This document shows positions 55,923 through 64,000 of a DNA stretch of 64,000 nt, piece after piece. The notes beneath the pieces are model-generated. The model ran no database searches. It saw nothing but the letters and a program-made list of their open reading frames with translations, and was not told where the DNA came from. Source of the stretch: Nocardioides sp. URHA0020 (GTDB lineage: Bacteria; Actinomycetota; Actinomycetes; Propionibacteriales; Nocardioidaceae). Position 1 is the stretch's first letter; every line of letters begins with the position of its first letter. The stretch spans positions 208,084 to 272,083 of the forward strand of contig NZ_KK211166.1 of the NCBI RefSeq assembly GCF_000620705.1. The letters are read 5' to 3'. The translations under genes were made by a program, and so were the position numbers.

Positions 55923-57299
55923 TCAGCCGGAAGGGGTGGGGGAATCCGAAGGGCTGGGAGAGTCGGAGACGGAGTCGGGGTCGAGGATGGCCTTGGACTC
56001 GTCGTCGACCTGGGTCGTGAGGGCGTCGAGGTCGAGGACGCCGACGCCGTAGACCATCTGCTGGAGAGCGGGGGCGACGGTCTCCTCGAGCTTCGGGAGG
56101 GTGTCGATCAGCGGCGGGACCGACATGGAGCGCACGCTGCTGTTGAAGAACGCCGCGTGCTCGGGCCGCCGGCCGGGCTGCAGGAAGTCGTCGGAGAGCG
56201 CGACCTCGACGTTGGCGGGCTGCAGGTAGCCGGTGGCCGCGACCAGGCCGACCCAGTCAGCCGAGAGCTCGTGCAGCATGAAGTCGGCCGACAGGCCGGG
56301 GCTCTCCGTCTTGGCCGACATGCACAGCGCGGTGACGTCTCCCACGGTCGCGGCCCCGTCGAGCCGGGGCATCGGCATGACGTCGAAGTCGAGGTTGCTC
56401 CTCTCGCGCAGGGTCGGCGTGAGGGACCGGTCGCCGACGATCATCCCGAGCCTGCCGCGCAGGAACCACCGCAGGGCGGACGCCTGGCTGAGCTGCGTCT
56501 CGTCGAGGGTCACCTGCGGGTTGCGCAGCAGCTCGAGGGTCCGCTCGAGAGCGTCCTTGCTGCCGTCGCTGGAGAACGTCAGTGACGTCGGGTCCTCGGG
56601 GTCGTCGAAGACCGTGCCACCACCGGACTGGATGAACGGCGAGAGCCCCTGGATCGTGGGGGCGATCTGGACACCCTTGGTGTTGCGCGCGGGCCGGCTC
56701 GCGAACTCCGCGGCCGCGGCGAACTGGTCGAAGGACCAGCCCGAGGCGTCCGCGTCGGGAACGTCGAGGCCGCGCTCGCGCATCCGGTCGAAGTCGACCA
56801 GGCGCTTGTTGTAGTAGATGACCTGCGGCGTGACGCCGTACGGCATGCACTGCAGACGGTCGTCGGCGCTCAGGGCCTCGAGGGCGTCGCGGGAGTAGGT
56901 GTCACCGAACTCGACGCCGCGCTCGTCGAGCAGCTCGTCGACCGGCTGGGTGTAGTCGTTCTCGAGCAGCCACGACAGGTCGGCACGCGAGGCCATGAAG
57001 ACGTCGGGGAGCGGCGCGCCCGCCTCGACATCGGTGCGCATGGTGGCGCGGTCGGCCCAGCTCTTGATGACGACGTCGATCCGCTCCGGGTCCAGGTTCC
57101 AGGCATCGACGGTGGCCCGGAACGCCCGCTGGACGGGCGCCGGACCGACCACGCCGAACGTGAGATTGGCCGGCGCGGCCGCGGTGCTGGTCGTCGGCGA
57201 CGGGGTGGGGTCGGCATCCGACGAGTCGCTCGTGCAGGCTGCGGTGGTCAACACCGACGCCACGGCGACACCCGCCACCAGTCCTCGGCTGAACCGCAC
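55923..57299 (-). CDS. Orphan ABC-type extracellular solute-binding lipoprotein
   Basis: A 458-residue lipoprotein (lipobox near LTTAAC, residues about 17-22; Thr/Pro-rich linker to about 45). The binding domain is of the family 1 (sugar-type) fold: VVIKSWADRATMRTDVEAGAPLPDVFMASRADLSWLLENDY, CMPYGVTPQVIYYNKRLVDFDRM, and later FLRGRLGMIVGDRSLTP. It would capture a ligand for import, but no permease or ATPase genes are adjacent, so its partners lie elsewhere or it has a sensing role. The Ser/Pro/Asp C-terminal tail (SPSPSDSPTPSG) is unusual. Ligand unknown. Confidence 0.87.
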   Translation of the reverse strand: MRFSRGLVAGVAVASVLTTAACTSDSSDADPTPSPTTSTAAAPANLTFGVVGPAPVQRAFRATVDAWNLDPERIDVVIKSWADRATMRTDVEAGAPLPDVFMASRADLSWLLENDYTQPVDELLDERGVEFGDTYSRDALEALSADDRLQCMPYGVTPQVIYYNKRLVDFDRMRERGLDVPDADASGWSFDQFAAAAEFASRPARNTKGVQIAPTIQGLSPFIQSGGGTVFDDPEDPTSLTFSSDGSKDALERTLELLRNPQVTLDETQLSQASALRWFLRGRLGMIVGDRSLTPTLRERSNLDFDVMPMPRLDGAATVGDVTALCMSAKTESPGLSADFMLHELSADWVGLVAATGYLQPANVEVALSDDFLQPGRRPEHAAFFNSSVRSMSVPPLIDTLPKLEETVAPALQQMVYGVGVLDLDALTTQVDDESKAILDPDSVSDSPSPSDSPTPSG

Positions 57300-57328
57300 C
57301 TGACCTCCTCAGACCCGCACCATGACGA

Positions 57329-57348
57329 CGCCCGGGCAGGCCCGGGCG
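57329..57348 (-). terminator. Terminator after the PemK/MazF-like gene
   Basis: CGCCCGGGC-AG-GCCCGGGCG is a tight GC-only hairpin between the PemK/MazF-like stop (57397) and the solute-binding protein start (57299). Confidence 0.6.
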
Positions 57349-57396
57349 CCGCCCACCATATCGACCCCGGCGTGAGGTGCGCTCACCCCGACCGGC

Positions 57397-57828
57397 TCAG
57401 GCCAGCGGGTGGAAGGACCGGGCCGCGGCGATCACCCGGTCGAACGTCGCCCGGTCGAGCGCGGCGCCCTCACGTCGTACGGCGGACGGAGCCAGCCGGA
57501 TCAGCCGGTCCAGCCGGACCTCGCTCGGTCGGCGCTGCCGGTCCCACGCGCCGGTTCCGACGTCCATCCAGTGGCGCCCCCGCCGGGTCTCCTGCTCGAC
57601 GTCGCGGTCGTGGTCCTTGCTGGTCAGCATCAGCCCGAGGAGCTGCCGGCCGTCGCGGCCGATCAGCAGCACCGGCCGGTCCTTGCCCTGCTGCGGGTCC
57701 TCCTCAAACGGGACCCAGCCCCAGACGACCTCGCCGGGGTCGGGACGACCGTTGGCGCGGGGGGCGTAGGAGACGCGCAGGGTCCCGGAACTGGCGGGAC
57801 GGCGGAAGAGTCGCCGGAGGAGTCGCAT
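57397..57828 (-). CDS. PemK/MazF-like protein
   Basis: A 143-residue protein whose centre fits the PemK/MazF SH3-like barrel: DPGEVVWGWVPFEEDPQQGKDRPVLLIG, then LLGLMLTSKDHD and VRLDRLIRL. The basic N-terminus (MRLLRRLFRRP) is an extension not seen in short MazF toxins. The family members are mRNA interferases, but no antitoxin gene is adjacent. Single-gene PemK-like proteins of this type are widespread in actinobacteria and may not be toxins. Confidence 0.75.
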   Translation of the reverse strand: MRLLRRLFRRPASSGTLRVSYAPRANGRPDPGEVVWGWVPFEEDPQQGKDRPVLLIGRDGRQLLGLMLTSKDHDRDVEQETRRGRHWMDVGTGAWDRQRRPSEVRLDRLIRLAPSAVRREGAALDRATFDRVIAAARSFHPLA

Positions 57829-57845
57829 GGCCCGAGAGTAGGAGA

Positions 57846-57938
57846 TGGAGTACGCCGGACCGGGAGCGCCTCACGGCGCGTGGCCGCTCTAGGCGGCTAA
57901 TTTTGGGACCCGGGGCTGCCACGGCCCGACGTACTCCA
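57846..57938. other. 93-base inverted-repeat structure, possible small RNA
   Basis: TGGAGTACG (57846-57854) pairs exactly with CGTACTCCA (57930-57938), closing a 75-base interior that holds further stems (GCCGC/GCGGC; GTGGC/GCCAC). The size and the 7-bp closing stem recall a tRNA, but neither strand has a T-loop (TTCRA) or a proper anticodon arm. It lies between the PemK/MazF-like gene and the gene upstream. Confidence 0.35.
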
Positions 57939-57955
57939 CACAGAGTCTAACCGGG

Positions 57956-58552
57956 TCAGGCCAGCCCTTGTTCCAGTTCGAGGTGACCGGCTTCCTCGAG
58001 CTGCTCGGAGAGCACCAGCATCCGCTGCACCTGCTCCTCGGTCGGGCCGCTCAGCGACGCGCGGCCCGTGGCCACGACCCGCGCGAAGGCGGCCGCCCGC
58101 AGCAGCACGTCGGCGAACTCGCTGCCGGCGATGCCCCGCAGCACCTCGTCGATCATGGCCTTGAGCTGCTCGGGCCCCGGCGGGTCCGCCACCCCGGCCA
58201 CGACCCGCGCGACCTGCGCGCTGCGCCGTCCGGCGTCGAACTCCCGCGACACACCGAGCGGGTCGGCGTACACCCACGAGCGCAGCAGGTAGAGCCGCCA
58301 CAGGCAGCCGGCCAGCGAGTCCGCGGGCGAGCCGGACCAGACCTCGGCGATCGTCTCGATGCCCTCGGTGTCGGCCAGGTGCAGCAGCCGCTCGGCGACC
58401 TCCGCGTCGGCCGCGTCCCTGCTCCCGCGCACCAGCAGGTGCGCCGCCCGGTCGGCGGCCTCGCTCACGAGCGCGGGGTCGGTGCCCCCGACCAGCGCCT
58501 CGAAGAAGTTGCCGCCCGGCGTCATCGGTCGGTGGTGGATCCGATCTGTCAC
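57956..58552 (-). CDS. Hypothetical helical protein after hrpA
   Basis: A 198-residue, probably all-helical cytosolic protein (AADRAAHLLVRGSRDAADAEVAERLLHLAD; LWRLYLLRSWVYADP; QVQRMLVLSEQLEEAGHLELEQG). No catalytic motif is seen. It is conserved in appearance with DNA-binding or scaffold proteins of actinobacteria, but I cannot name a family. Its start overlaps the hrpA stop (ATGA), so expression is linked to the helicase. Confidence 0.75.
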   Translation of the reverse strand: MTDRIHHRPMTPGGNFFEALVGGTDPALVSEAADRAAHLLVRGSRDAADAEVAERLLHLADTEGIETIAEVWSGSPADSLAGCLWRLYLLRSWVYADPLGVSREFDAGRRSAQVARVVAGVADPPGPEQLKAMIDEVLRGIAGSEFADVLLRAAAFARVVATGRASLSGPTEEQVQRMLVLSEQLEEAGHLELEQGLA

Positions 58553-61500
58553 GCCTGAAGGCTACGTCGGATCCGTTGGTCGCTCACGGGGTACGGCGTG
58601 CCGAGCTGCTGGGCCCACAGCGAGACCCGGTACTCCTCCAGCATCCACCGCACCTGGCGCAGGTGCTCCCCCGGCGGTCGGCCGGGCGGCAGCGCCGCGA
58701 GCTGGTGCAGGTAGGCCTCCTGCAGATCGGCGACCTGGTCCATCAGCTGGCGGTCGCGGTCGAGCTGCGACGGCAGGCGCTCGCGGCGCAGCTCCAGCGC
58801 GGTGAGGTACGTCGGGTAGCGGCGCAGCTGCGCGGCCCCGGCCTCGCCGACGAACCCCGCGTGCACCAGCCGCCCGAGCTGCGCCCGCATGTCGGTCAGC
58901 GCCGGCAGCATCAGCATCTCGGCGCGACCGCTGAGCGCCTTCTCCGCCTGCCGCCAGCCACCCAGCACCCGGATGACGTCGGACATGGTGGCGCGCAGGT
59001 GCGCCTCGTGCTCCCGCGCCGCCTCGGCCAGCAGCGCGTCGTACGCCGCCCGTTCCCGCACGGTCGGTCGCGCGTCGACGACCGCCTGCACCACCGCGGC
59101 CCGGCAGTCCTCGAGCAGGTCCGCGACGGTGGCGTACGGCGAGCCGGCCAGGCCGAGCTTCTCGACGTTGGTCAGGTCGCGGAGGATGGCCGGCACCGGC
59201 GACGGGATCGCCAGGAGCAGCAGGCGTCGTACGCCGGACCGGTGCCGGGCCTCCTGCTCCTCGGCGGAGCCGAAGACCTGGAGGCCCACGGTCGACCCCT
59301 CGTCGACGAGCGCCGGGAAGACCCGCACCTGGTGGCCGGCGCGCACCTGCTCGAACGACGCCTCGATCGGGTCGAACACCCAGGACGTCTCGCCGCTGCG
59401 CGCGAGCCCGCTGTCGGTCGCGACCTCCGCGATCGCCGCGGCGAACTGCGGGCGCAGCGGCTCCTTCAACGCCTCCAGGTCCTTGCCGCGGGCCTGCTCG
59501 TGGCCGTCCTCGTCGACGACGCGGTACGTCGGGCGCAGGTGCTCGGCGACCTTGGACCAGTCCCAGGCCTCGCGCGGGACCACGACGCCGGTGGTCGAGC
59601 GGCACCAGCGCTCGAGGGCGTCGAGCAGCGGCTCCTCCCCCGGCGGCACGGCGGCCAGGAACTCCCGCGCCTTGTTGGGCGCCGGCACGAAGGTGACGCG
59701 CAGCGCCTTGGGCAGGCTGCGGATCAGGCTGGTGACGAGCTCCTCGCGCAGGCCGGGCACGTTCCAGGAGAAGTCGTCGGCCTCGACCCGGTTGAGGGTC
59801 GCGACCGGCACGTCGATGGTGAGCCCGTCGTCGGCCGCGCCCGGCTCGAAGTGGTAGCTGATCGGGAAGGTCAGGCCGCCGCCGTCCCAGGCGGCCGGGT
59901 AGTCGCCGGCGGTCACCTCGCCGGCGGTGTCGTGGGTGAGCATCGAGGGGTCGAAGTCGAGCAGGTCGGGGCGCTGGCGCCGCTCCTGCTTCCACCACTG
60001 GTCGAAGTGCGCACCGCCGACCACGCCGGGTCCCACGCGCGCGTCGTAGAAGTCGAAGAGCGTGTGCTCGTCGACCACGATGTCGCGACGACGGGCCCGG
60101 TGCTCGAGCTCCTCGGCCTCCTCGAGCAGGCGCCGGTTGGTCTCCATGAACCGGTGGCGGGTGTGCCACTCGCCGTACACGAGGGCGTGCCGGATGAAGA
60201 GCTCCCGGGCGAGCGCGACATCGACCTTGCCGTAGGAGATGAGGCGGTCGGCGACGAGAGGTACGCCGTACAGGGTGACGCGCTCGTAGGCCATCACGGC
60301 CGCGCGCTTCTTGCTCCAGTGCGGCTCGGAGTAGGTGCGCTTGGCCAGGTCACCGGCGAGCTGCTCGGCCCACTCGGGCTTGATCGCGGCGTTCTGCCGG
60401 GCCCAGAGCCGGCTGGTCTCCACGAGCTCGCCGGCCATCAGGAACTGCGGCTGCTTGCGCGCCAGCCCGCTGCCGGGGAAGATCGCGAACCTCGCACCGC
60501 GGGCGCCGAGGTACTCGCGCATCGGCCGCCGGCCCCCGGTCCTCTCCTTCTCGCGCTCCTCCAGCAGGCCGATGTGCGACAGGAGCCCCGAGAGCAGCGC
60601 CTGGTGGATCCCGTCGGCGTCCGGGAGGTCGGCCACCTGCCCGACGTCGATCTTCATCTCCTTGCACACCTGGCGCAGCTGGGACTCGAAGTCCTGCCAC
60701 TCCCGGACGCGCAGGTAGTTGAGGTACTCGCGCTTGCACATCCGGCGGAACGCCGAGGACGACAGCTCCCGCTGCTGCTCCTTGACGTAGCGCCACAGGT
60801 TGAGCCAGGTCAGGAAGTCACTGCCCTCGGCCTTGAAGCGCGCGTGCTGCTGGTCGGCCTGCGCCTGCTGCTCCGAGGGACGCTCGCGCGGGTCCTGCAG
60901 CGACAGGGCGGCCGCGATCACGATCACCTCGCGCACGCAGCCGAGGCGCTCGGCCTCGAGGATCATCCGCGCGAGCCGCGGGTCGATCGGCAGCCTCGCG
61001 AGCCGCCGCCCGACCTTGGTCAGCCGGACGTCGCCCGGCGAGAGCGCGCCGAGCTCCTCCAGCAGCTGGACGCCCGCCGAGACGTTGCGCTTGTCCGGTG
61101 GCTCGACGAACGGGAACCGGCCGATGTCACCGAGCCCGAGCGAGGTCATCTGGAGGATGACGCTGGCGAGGTTGGTGCGCAGGATCTCCGGGTCGGTGAA
61201 CTCCGGCCGGCCCTCGAAGTCCTCCTCGGAGTAGAGACGTACGGCGATGCCCGCCTCGACCCGGCCGCAGCGACCCGAGCGCTGGTTGGCGGAGGCCTGG
61301 CTGATCGGCTCGATCGGCAGCCGCTGCACCTTGGTGCGCACCGAGTAGCGGCTGATCCGCGCGACGCCGGTGTCGACGACGTACCGGATGCCCGGGACGG
61401 TCAGCGACGTCTCGGCGACGTTGGTGGCGAGCACGACACGGCGTACCGACGCCCCGTGGGAGGAGAAGACCCGGTGCTGCTCGGCGGCCGAGAGCCGCGA

Positions 61501-62304
61501 GTAGAGCGGCACGATCTCGGTCCGCGGCAGCTCGCCCAGCGCGTCGGCGGTGTCGCGGATCTCGCGCTCACCCGGCAGGAAGACCAGGACGTCCCCAGGC
61601 CCCTCGGCCGAGAGCTCCTTGACCGCGTCGACGATCGCCTCGGTCTGGTCGCGCACGACGACCTCGCCCTCCTCGTCCTCCTCGTCGAAGGCCATCAGCG
61701 GGCGGTAGCGCACCTCGACCGGGTACGTCCGGCCGGAGACCTCGATGACGGGGGCGTCGAAGTGCTTCGCGAACCGGTCCACGTCGATGGTCGCGGAGGT
61801 GATGATGAGCTTGAGGTCGGGGCGGCGCGGCAGCAGCCGCTTGAGGTAGCCGAGCAGGAAGTCGATGTTGAGGCTCCGCTCGTGGGCCTCGTCGATGATG
61901 ATCGTGTCGTACTTCTTCAGCATCCGGTCGCGCTGCAGCTCGGCCAGCAGGATGCCGTCGGTCATCAGCTTGACCCGGCTCGACCTCGAGGTGCGGTCGG
62001 TGAAGCGCACCTGGTAGCCGACCAGGTCCCCCAGCTCGGTGCCCAGCTCGCTGGCGATCCGCTCGGCCACCGAGCGCGCCGCGATCCGGCGCGGCTGGGT
62101 GTGCCCGATCAGTCCGCCGCCGTCCTTGCCGCGCACACCGCGGCCGAGCTCGAGACAGATCTTCGGCAGCTGGGTGGTCTTCCCGGAGCCGGTCTCGCCG
62201 GCCACGATCACGACCTGGTGGTCGCGGATCGCCTCGGCGATGTCGTCTCGGCGCTGGCTGACCGGCAGCTCCGGCGGATAGGAGATCTGGAGCTCGTCGG
62301 TCAT
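58549..62304 (-). CDS. hrpA: ATP-dependent RNA helicase HrpA
   Basis: A 1251-residue DEAH-box helicase, close to the usual length of HrpA. Motif I is GETGSGKTTQLPK (about 36-48), motif II is IIIDEAHERSLNIDF, motif III is ITSATIDVDRF, motif V is VLATNVAETSLTVPG and motif VI is QRSGRCGR. The HA2, OB-fold and long C-terminal HrpA-specific region (DUF3418) follow. It may act in ribosome rescue or mRNA processing, as reported for E. coli HrpA. The downstream hypothetical gene is coupled to it. Confidence 0.96.
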   Translation of the reverse strand: MTDELQISYPPELPVSQRRDDIAEAIRDHQVVIVAGETGSGKTTQLPKICLELGRGVRGKDGGGLIGHTQPRRIAARSVAERIASELGTELGDLVGYQVRFTDRTSRSSRVKLMTDGILLAELQRDRMLKKYDTIIIDEAHERSLNIDFLLGYLKRLLPRRPDLKLIITSATIDVDRFAKHFDAPVIEVSGRTYPVEVRYRPLMAFDEEDEEGEVVVRDQTEAIVDAVKELSAEGPGDVLVFLPGEREIRDTADALGELPRTEIVPLYSRLSAAEQHRVFSSHGASVRRVVLATNVAETSLTVPGIRYVVDTGVARISRYSVRTKVQRLPIEPISQASANQRSGRCGRVEAGIAVRLYSEEDFEGRPEFTDPEILRTNLASVILQMTSLGLGDIGRFPFVEPPDKRNVSAGVQLLEELGALSPGDVRLTKVGRRLARLPIDPRLARMILEAERLGCVREVIVIAAALSLQDPRERPSEQQAQADQQHARFKAEGSDFLTWLNLWRYVKEQQRELSSSAFRRMCKREYLNYLRVREWQDFESQLRQVCKEMKIDVGQVADLPDADGIHQALLSGLLSHIGLLEEREKERTGGRRPMREYLGARGARFAIFPGSGLARKQPQFLMAGELVETSRLWARQNAAIKPEWAEQLAGDLAKRTYSEPHWSKKRAAVMAYERVTLYGVPLVADRLISYGKVDVALARELFIRHALVYGEWHTRHRFMETNRRLLEEAEELEHRARRRDIVVDEHTLFDFYDARVGPGVVGGAHFDQWWKQERRQRPDLLDFDPSMLTHDTAGEVTAGDYPAAWDGGGLTFPISYHFEPGAADDGLTIDVPVATLNRVEADDFSWNVPGLREELVTSLIRSLPKALRVTFVPAPNKAREFLAAVPPGEEPLLDALERWCRSTTGVVVPREAWDWSKVAEHLRPTYRVVDEDGHEQARGKDLEALKEPLRPQFAAAIAEVATDSGLARSGETSWVFDPIEASFEQVRAGHQVRVFPALVDEGSTVGLQVFGSAEEQEARHRSGVRRLLLLAIPSPVPAILRDLTNVEKLGLAGSPYATVADLLEDCRAAVVQAVVDARPTVRERAAYDALLAEAAREHEAHLRATMSDVIRVLGGWRQAEKALSGRAEMLMLPALTDMRAQLGRLVHAGFVGEAGAAQLRRYPTYLTALELRRERLPSQLDRDRQLMDQVADLQEAYLHQLAALPPGRPPGEHLRQVRWMLEEYRVSLWAQQLGTPYPVSDQRIRRSLQA

Positions 62305-62345
62305 GGCGGATCCATTGTGCCGGGATCGTCCACAGGGTGTGCACT

Positions 62346-62359
62346 TAGAACCTGTTCTA
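62346..62359. promoter_or_regulatory. KstR-type operator before the kstD-like gene
   Basis: TAGAACCTGTTCTA matches TnnAACnnGTTnnA with symmetrical TAGAAC/GTTCTA arms. It ends 10 bases before the ATG at 62370, so the transcript is probably leaderless or nearly so. Confidence 0.78.
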
Positions 62360-62369
62360 CTATCGCGCC

Positions 62370-63884
62370 ATGACCGAGGAGCGCGAGTACGACGTCGTCG
62401 TGGTGGGTTCGGGCGGCGGGGCGCTGACGGGGGCGTTCCTGGCCCAGAGGGCCGGCCTGACGACGGTCGTGGTCGAGAAGACCGCGCTGCTGGGAGGCAC
62501 CTCGGCGTACTCCGGCGGAGCCTGCTGGCTGCCCGGCAGCCAGGTGCAGCAGCGCGCCGGGATCTCGGACTCGACCGCGGGGGCCCGTGACTACCTCGCC
62601 GCCGTGCTCGAGGACGCGGACGAGGCGAAGGTCGAGGCGTTCCTGCAGCATGCCCCCGAGCTCGTCGCCGACCTCGAGGCGGACCCGGCGATCGACTTCG
62701 AGTGGCTGCCGTTCCCGGAGTACTACGCCGCGCCCGGACGGGTGCCCTTCGGCCGCTCGATCCAGCCGACCAACGTCAAGCGTGGCGAGCTCCCGGCCGC
62801 GGTCGGCGACCTGGTCCGGCCTCCGGTCGAGCGCGACCGCGCCGGCGAGGGCGGCCGCAACACGCTGTCCGGCGGCCAGTCGCTGATCGCGCGGCTGCTT
62901 GACGGGTTCCTGCGCGACGGCGGCACGGTGCTCACCGAGCTCCCCGTGACCGGGCTGGTCCTGGACGACGACCGGGTCGCCGGGGTGGCCGCGATGACGC
63001 CGGAGGGGCCGGTCGAGATCCGCGCCCGACGCGGCGTGCTGATCGCCGCCGGCGGCTTCGAGGGCAACGCCGAGGAGCGCGCCGCGCACGGCGTACCGGG
63101 TGACGTGGCGTGGACGATGGCCCCGGCCGGCACCAACACCGGAGAGCCGATCCGGGCCGCCGTGGCGATCGGCGCCGCGACCGACTACCGCGGCATCGGG
63201 TGGTTCTGCCCCGGCCTCGAGCAACCGGACGGCGGCGGGTCGTTCACCCTGGGCTTCCGCTCCGGCCTGATGGTCGACTCCTACGGCGAGCGGTACGCCA
63301 ACGAGGCGCTGCCCTACGACCGGTTCGGGCGCGAGATGGCCAAGGCCCCCGAGCGCATCCCGTCGTGGTTCGTCTTCGACTCCCGCGAGGGCGGCCGGCT
63401 GCCGGCGATCGCGATGCCCGAGGGCGACCCGGCCGCCCACCTGGCCGCCGGCACCTGGGTGCGGGCGGACACCCTCGAGGAGCTGGCCGGCCTGATCGGC
63501 GTACCCGCCGAGGCGCTGCTCGCGACCGTCGAGCGCTTCAACGCCTTCTGCGAGAGCGGTGTCGACGAGGACTTCGGTCGCGGGGAGGACGAGTACGACA
63601 CGTTCTTCGCCGGTGGCACCGGGCCCAACAAGGCCCTCACCGCGTGCTCGGAGCCGCCGTACGTCGCCGCCCGGTTCGTGCTCTCCGACCTCGGCACCAA
63701 GGGCGGCCTGGTCACCGACGTCGCGGGGCGGGTGCTGCGCGAGGACGGCTCCCCCATCCCGGGGCTCTACGCCTCGAGCAACAGCACGGCCTCCGTCTTC
63801 GGGCAGCAGTACCCGGGCCCGGGCGCCCCCCTCGGCTCCGCGATGGTCTTCGCCTCCCTGGCCGTCCGGGACCTGCTCGCCTGA
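62370..63884 (+). CDS. kstD: 3-ketosteroid delta-1-dehydrogenase-like flavoprotein
   Basis: A 504-residue FAD oxidoreductase of the fumarate reductase/KstD family. The FAD motif is VVVGSGGGALTGAFLAQRAG (11-30), followed by GGTSAYSGGACWLPG. Later conserved parts are GVLIAAGGFEGN, DSYGERYANEALPYDRF and the C-terminal LYASSNSTASVFGQQYPGPGAPLGSAMVFA, whose Tyr/Gly segment is typical of KstD. It would introduce the C1-C2 double bond in a 3-ketosteroid ring. The KstR-type box directly upstream supports a steroid role. Related enzymes act on 3-keto-delta-4-steroids or on 3-keto-5-alpha-steroids; which is not decided. Confidence 0.88.
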   Translation: MTEEREYDVVVVGSGGGALTGAFLAQRAGLTTVVVEKTALLGGTSAYSGGACWLPGSQVQQRAGISDSTAGARDYLAAVLEDADEAKVEAFLQHAPELVADLEADPAIDFEWLPFPEYYAAPGRVPFGRSIQPTNVKRGELPAAVGDLVRPPVERDRAGEGGRNTLSGGQSLIARLLDGFLRDGGTVLTELPVTGLVLDDDRVAGVAAMTPEGPVEIRARRGVLIAAGGFEGNAEERAAHGVPGDVAWTMAPAGTNTGEPIRAAVAIGAATDYRGIGWFCPGLEQPDGGGSFTLGFRSGLMVDSYGERYANEALPYDRFGREMAKAPERIPSWFVFDSREGGRLPAIAMPEGDPAAHLAAGTWVRADTLEELAGLIGVPAEALLATVERFNAFCESGVDEDFGRGEDEYDTFFAGGTGPNKALTACSEPPYVAARFVLSDLGTKGGLVTDVAGRVLREDGSPIPGLYASSNSTASVFGQQYPGPGAPLGSAMVFASLAVRDLLA

Positions 63885-63912
63885 GCAGATCGCAGGCCCG
63901 GTGGTCGCCGCC

Positions 63913-63961
63913 GGTGGTCGAGCAGCGAAGGCGCCCTGGCGCCTGAGCGTCGTCGAGACCC
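63913..63961 (+). repeat. REP-like element, second family
   Basis: GGTGGTCGAGCAGCGAAGG, an inner GGCGCC-CT-GGCGCC stem, then GAGCGTCGTCGAGACCC. It is related in outline to the units at 55401-55894 but distinct in sequence. It lies 28 bases after the kstD-like stop. The remaining 39 bases to the window end show nothing recognisable. Confidence 0.6.
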
Positions 63962-64000
63962 CCGCAACCCACACGCGACGCCGGGCGACGCGAACGACGC

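Noticed and set aside
57847..57937. A tRNA gene (GGAGTAC acceptor-like stem)
   Set aside because: No T-loop consensus, no 7-base anticodon loop and no D-arm on either strand.
58576..62373. A 1265-residue open frame antisense to hrpA
   Set aside because: It mirrors the HrpA coding sequence and is stop-free only because of GC bias.

Overview
The window is chromosomal DNA from a high-GC actinobacterium, most likely Nocardioides or a close relative in the Nocardioidaceae. The evidence is the strong GC bias at third codon positions, many GTG starts, ATGA/GTGA stop-start overlaps, mycothiol-dependent and coproporphyrin-dependent pathways, a DUF3000/RNase D pair, a 13E12-type HNH gene and short palindromic repeats of the type I associate with this group. 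The genus is an inference. About 60 protein genes are supported. I see no rRNA, no CRISPR array, no prophage, no insertion sequence and no convincing tRNA.

Layout. 1-1,900: a DUF5709 protein, a 48-residue GPGG membrane peptide and an F420/flavin (LLM) oxidoreductase behind a KstR-type operator. 1,900-7,150: guaA, then a succinic semialdehyde dehydrogenase-ChoD (GMC oxidoreductase) operon. 7,200-11,050: an operon of a kinase-like phosphotransferase, an AttH-like protein and an aldehyde dehydrogenase, again behind a KstR-type operator. 11,160-12,730: a YCII/DGPF protein coupled to an ECF42-type sigma factor. 12,733-16,925: glpD, then guaB3-rnhA-nitrilase. 17,000-18,800 and 22,830-24,700: two similar modules, each a SigE-family sigma factor coupled to a single-pass membrane protein; guaB, an ACT-GNAT fusion and a GT-C-like membrane protein lie between them. 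24,763-26,922: groES-groEL (His-rich tail) under two CIRCE operators. 26,951-33,007: a THUMP-like methyltransferase, a membrane protein, a formaldehyde-detoxification pair (mscR plus metallo-hydrolase) and an MmpL transporter. 33,082-38,195: tsaD and rimI-tsaB (tRNA t6A) separated by an AraC regulator, a DUF2000 protein and a duplicated acid phosphatase. 38,623-43,115: an orphan LuxR regulator and a desaturase/reductase operon that also holds a zinc-knuckle protein and a stand-alone LigD-type polymerase domain. 43,178-53,871: msrB, hemQ, a lipoprotein, hemY, a sulfonate monooxygenase cassette with a LysR regulator, a DUF4349 lipoprotein, hemE, DUF3000 and an RNase D-like protein. 54,001-55,900: a 13E12-type HNH protein and a cluster of six REP-like repeats. 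55,923-63,884: an orphan solute-binding lipoprotein, a PemK/MazF-like protein, a hypothetical protein, hrpA and a KstD-like dehydrogenase behind a third KstR-type operator.

How it fits together. Two conserved actinobacterial neighbourhoods can be recognised: tsaB-rimI-tsaD / groES-groEL / guaB-guaB3-choD-guaA, and msrB-hemQ-hemY-hemE-DUF3000-rnd. Both are interrupted by accessory genes. The accessory content points to a soil or water organism that degrades steroids and other lipids (kstD, choD, aldehyde dehydrogenases, three KstR-type boxes), scavenges sulfur from sulfonates and detoxifies formaldehyde through mycothiol. The least explained parts are the twin sigma/membrane-protein modules with near-identical, apparently leaderless promoters, the internally duplicated secreted phosphatase, the REP cluster, and two structured non-coding stretches (38,196-38,622 and 57,846-57,938).
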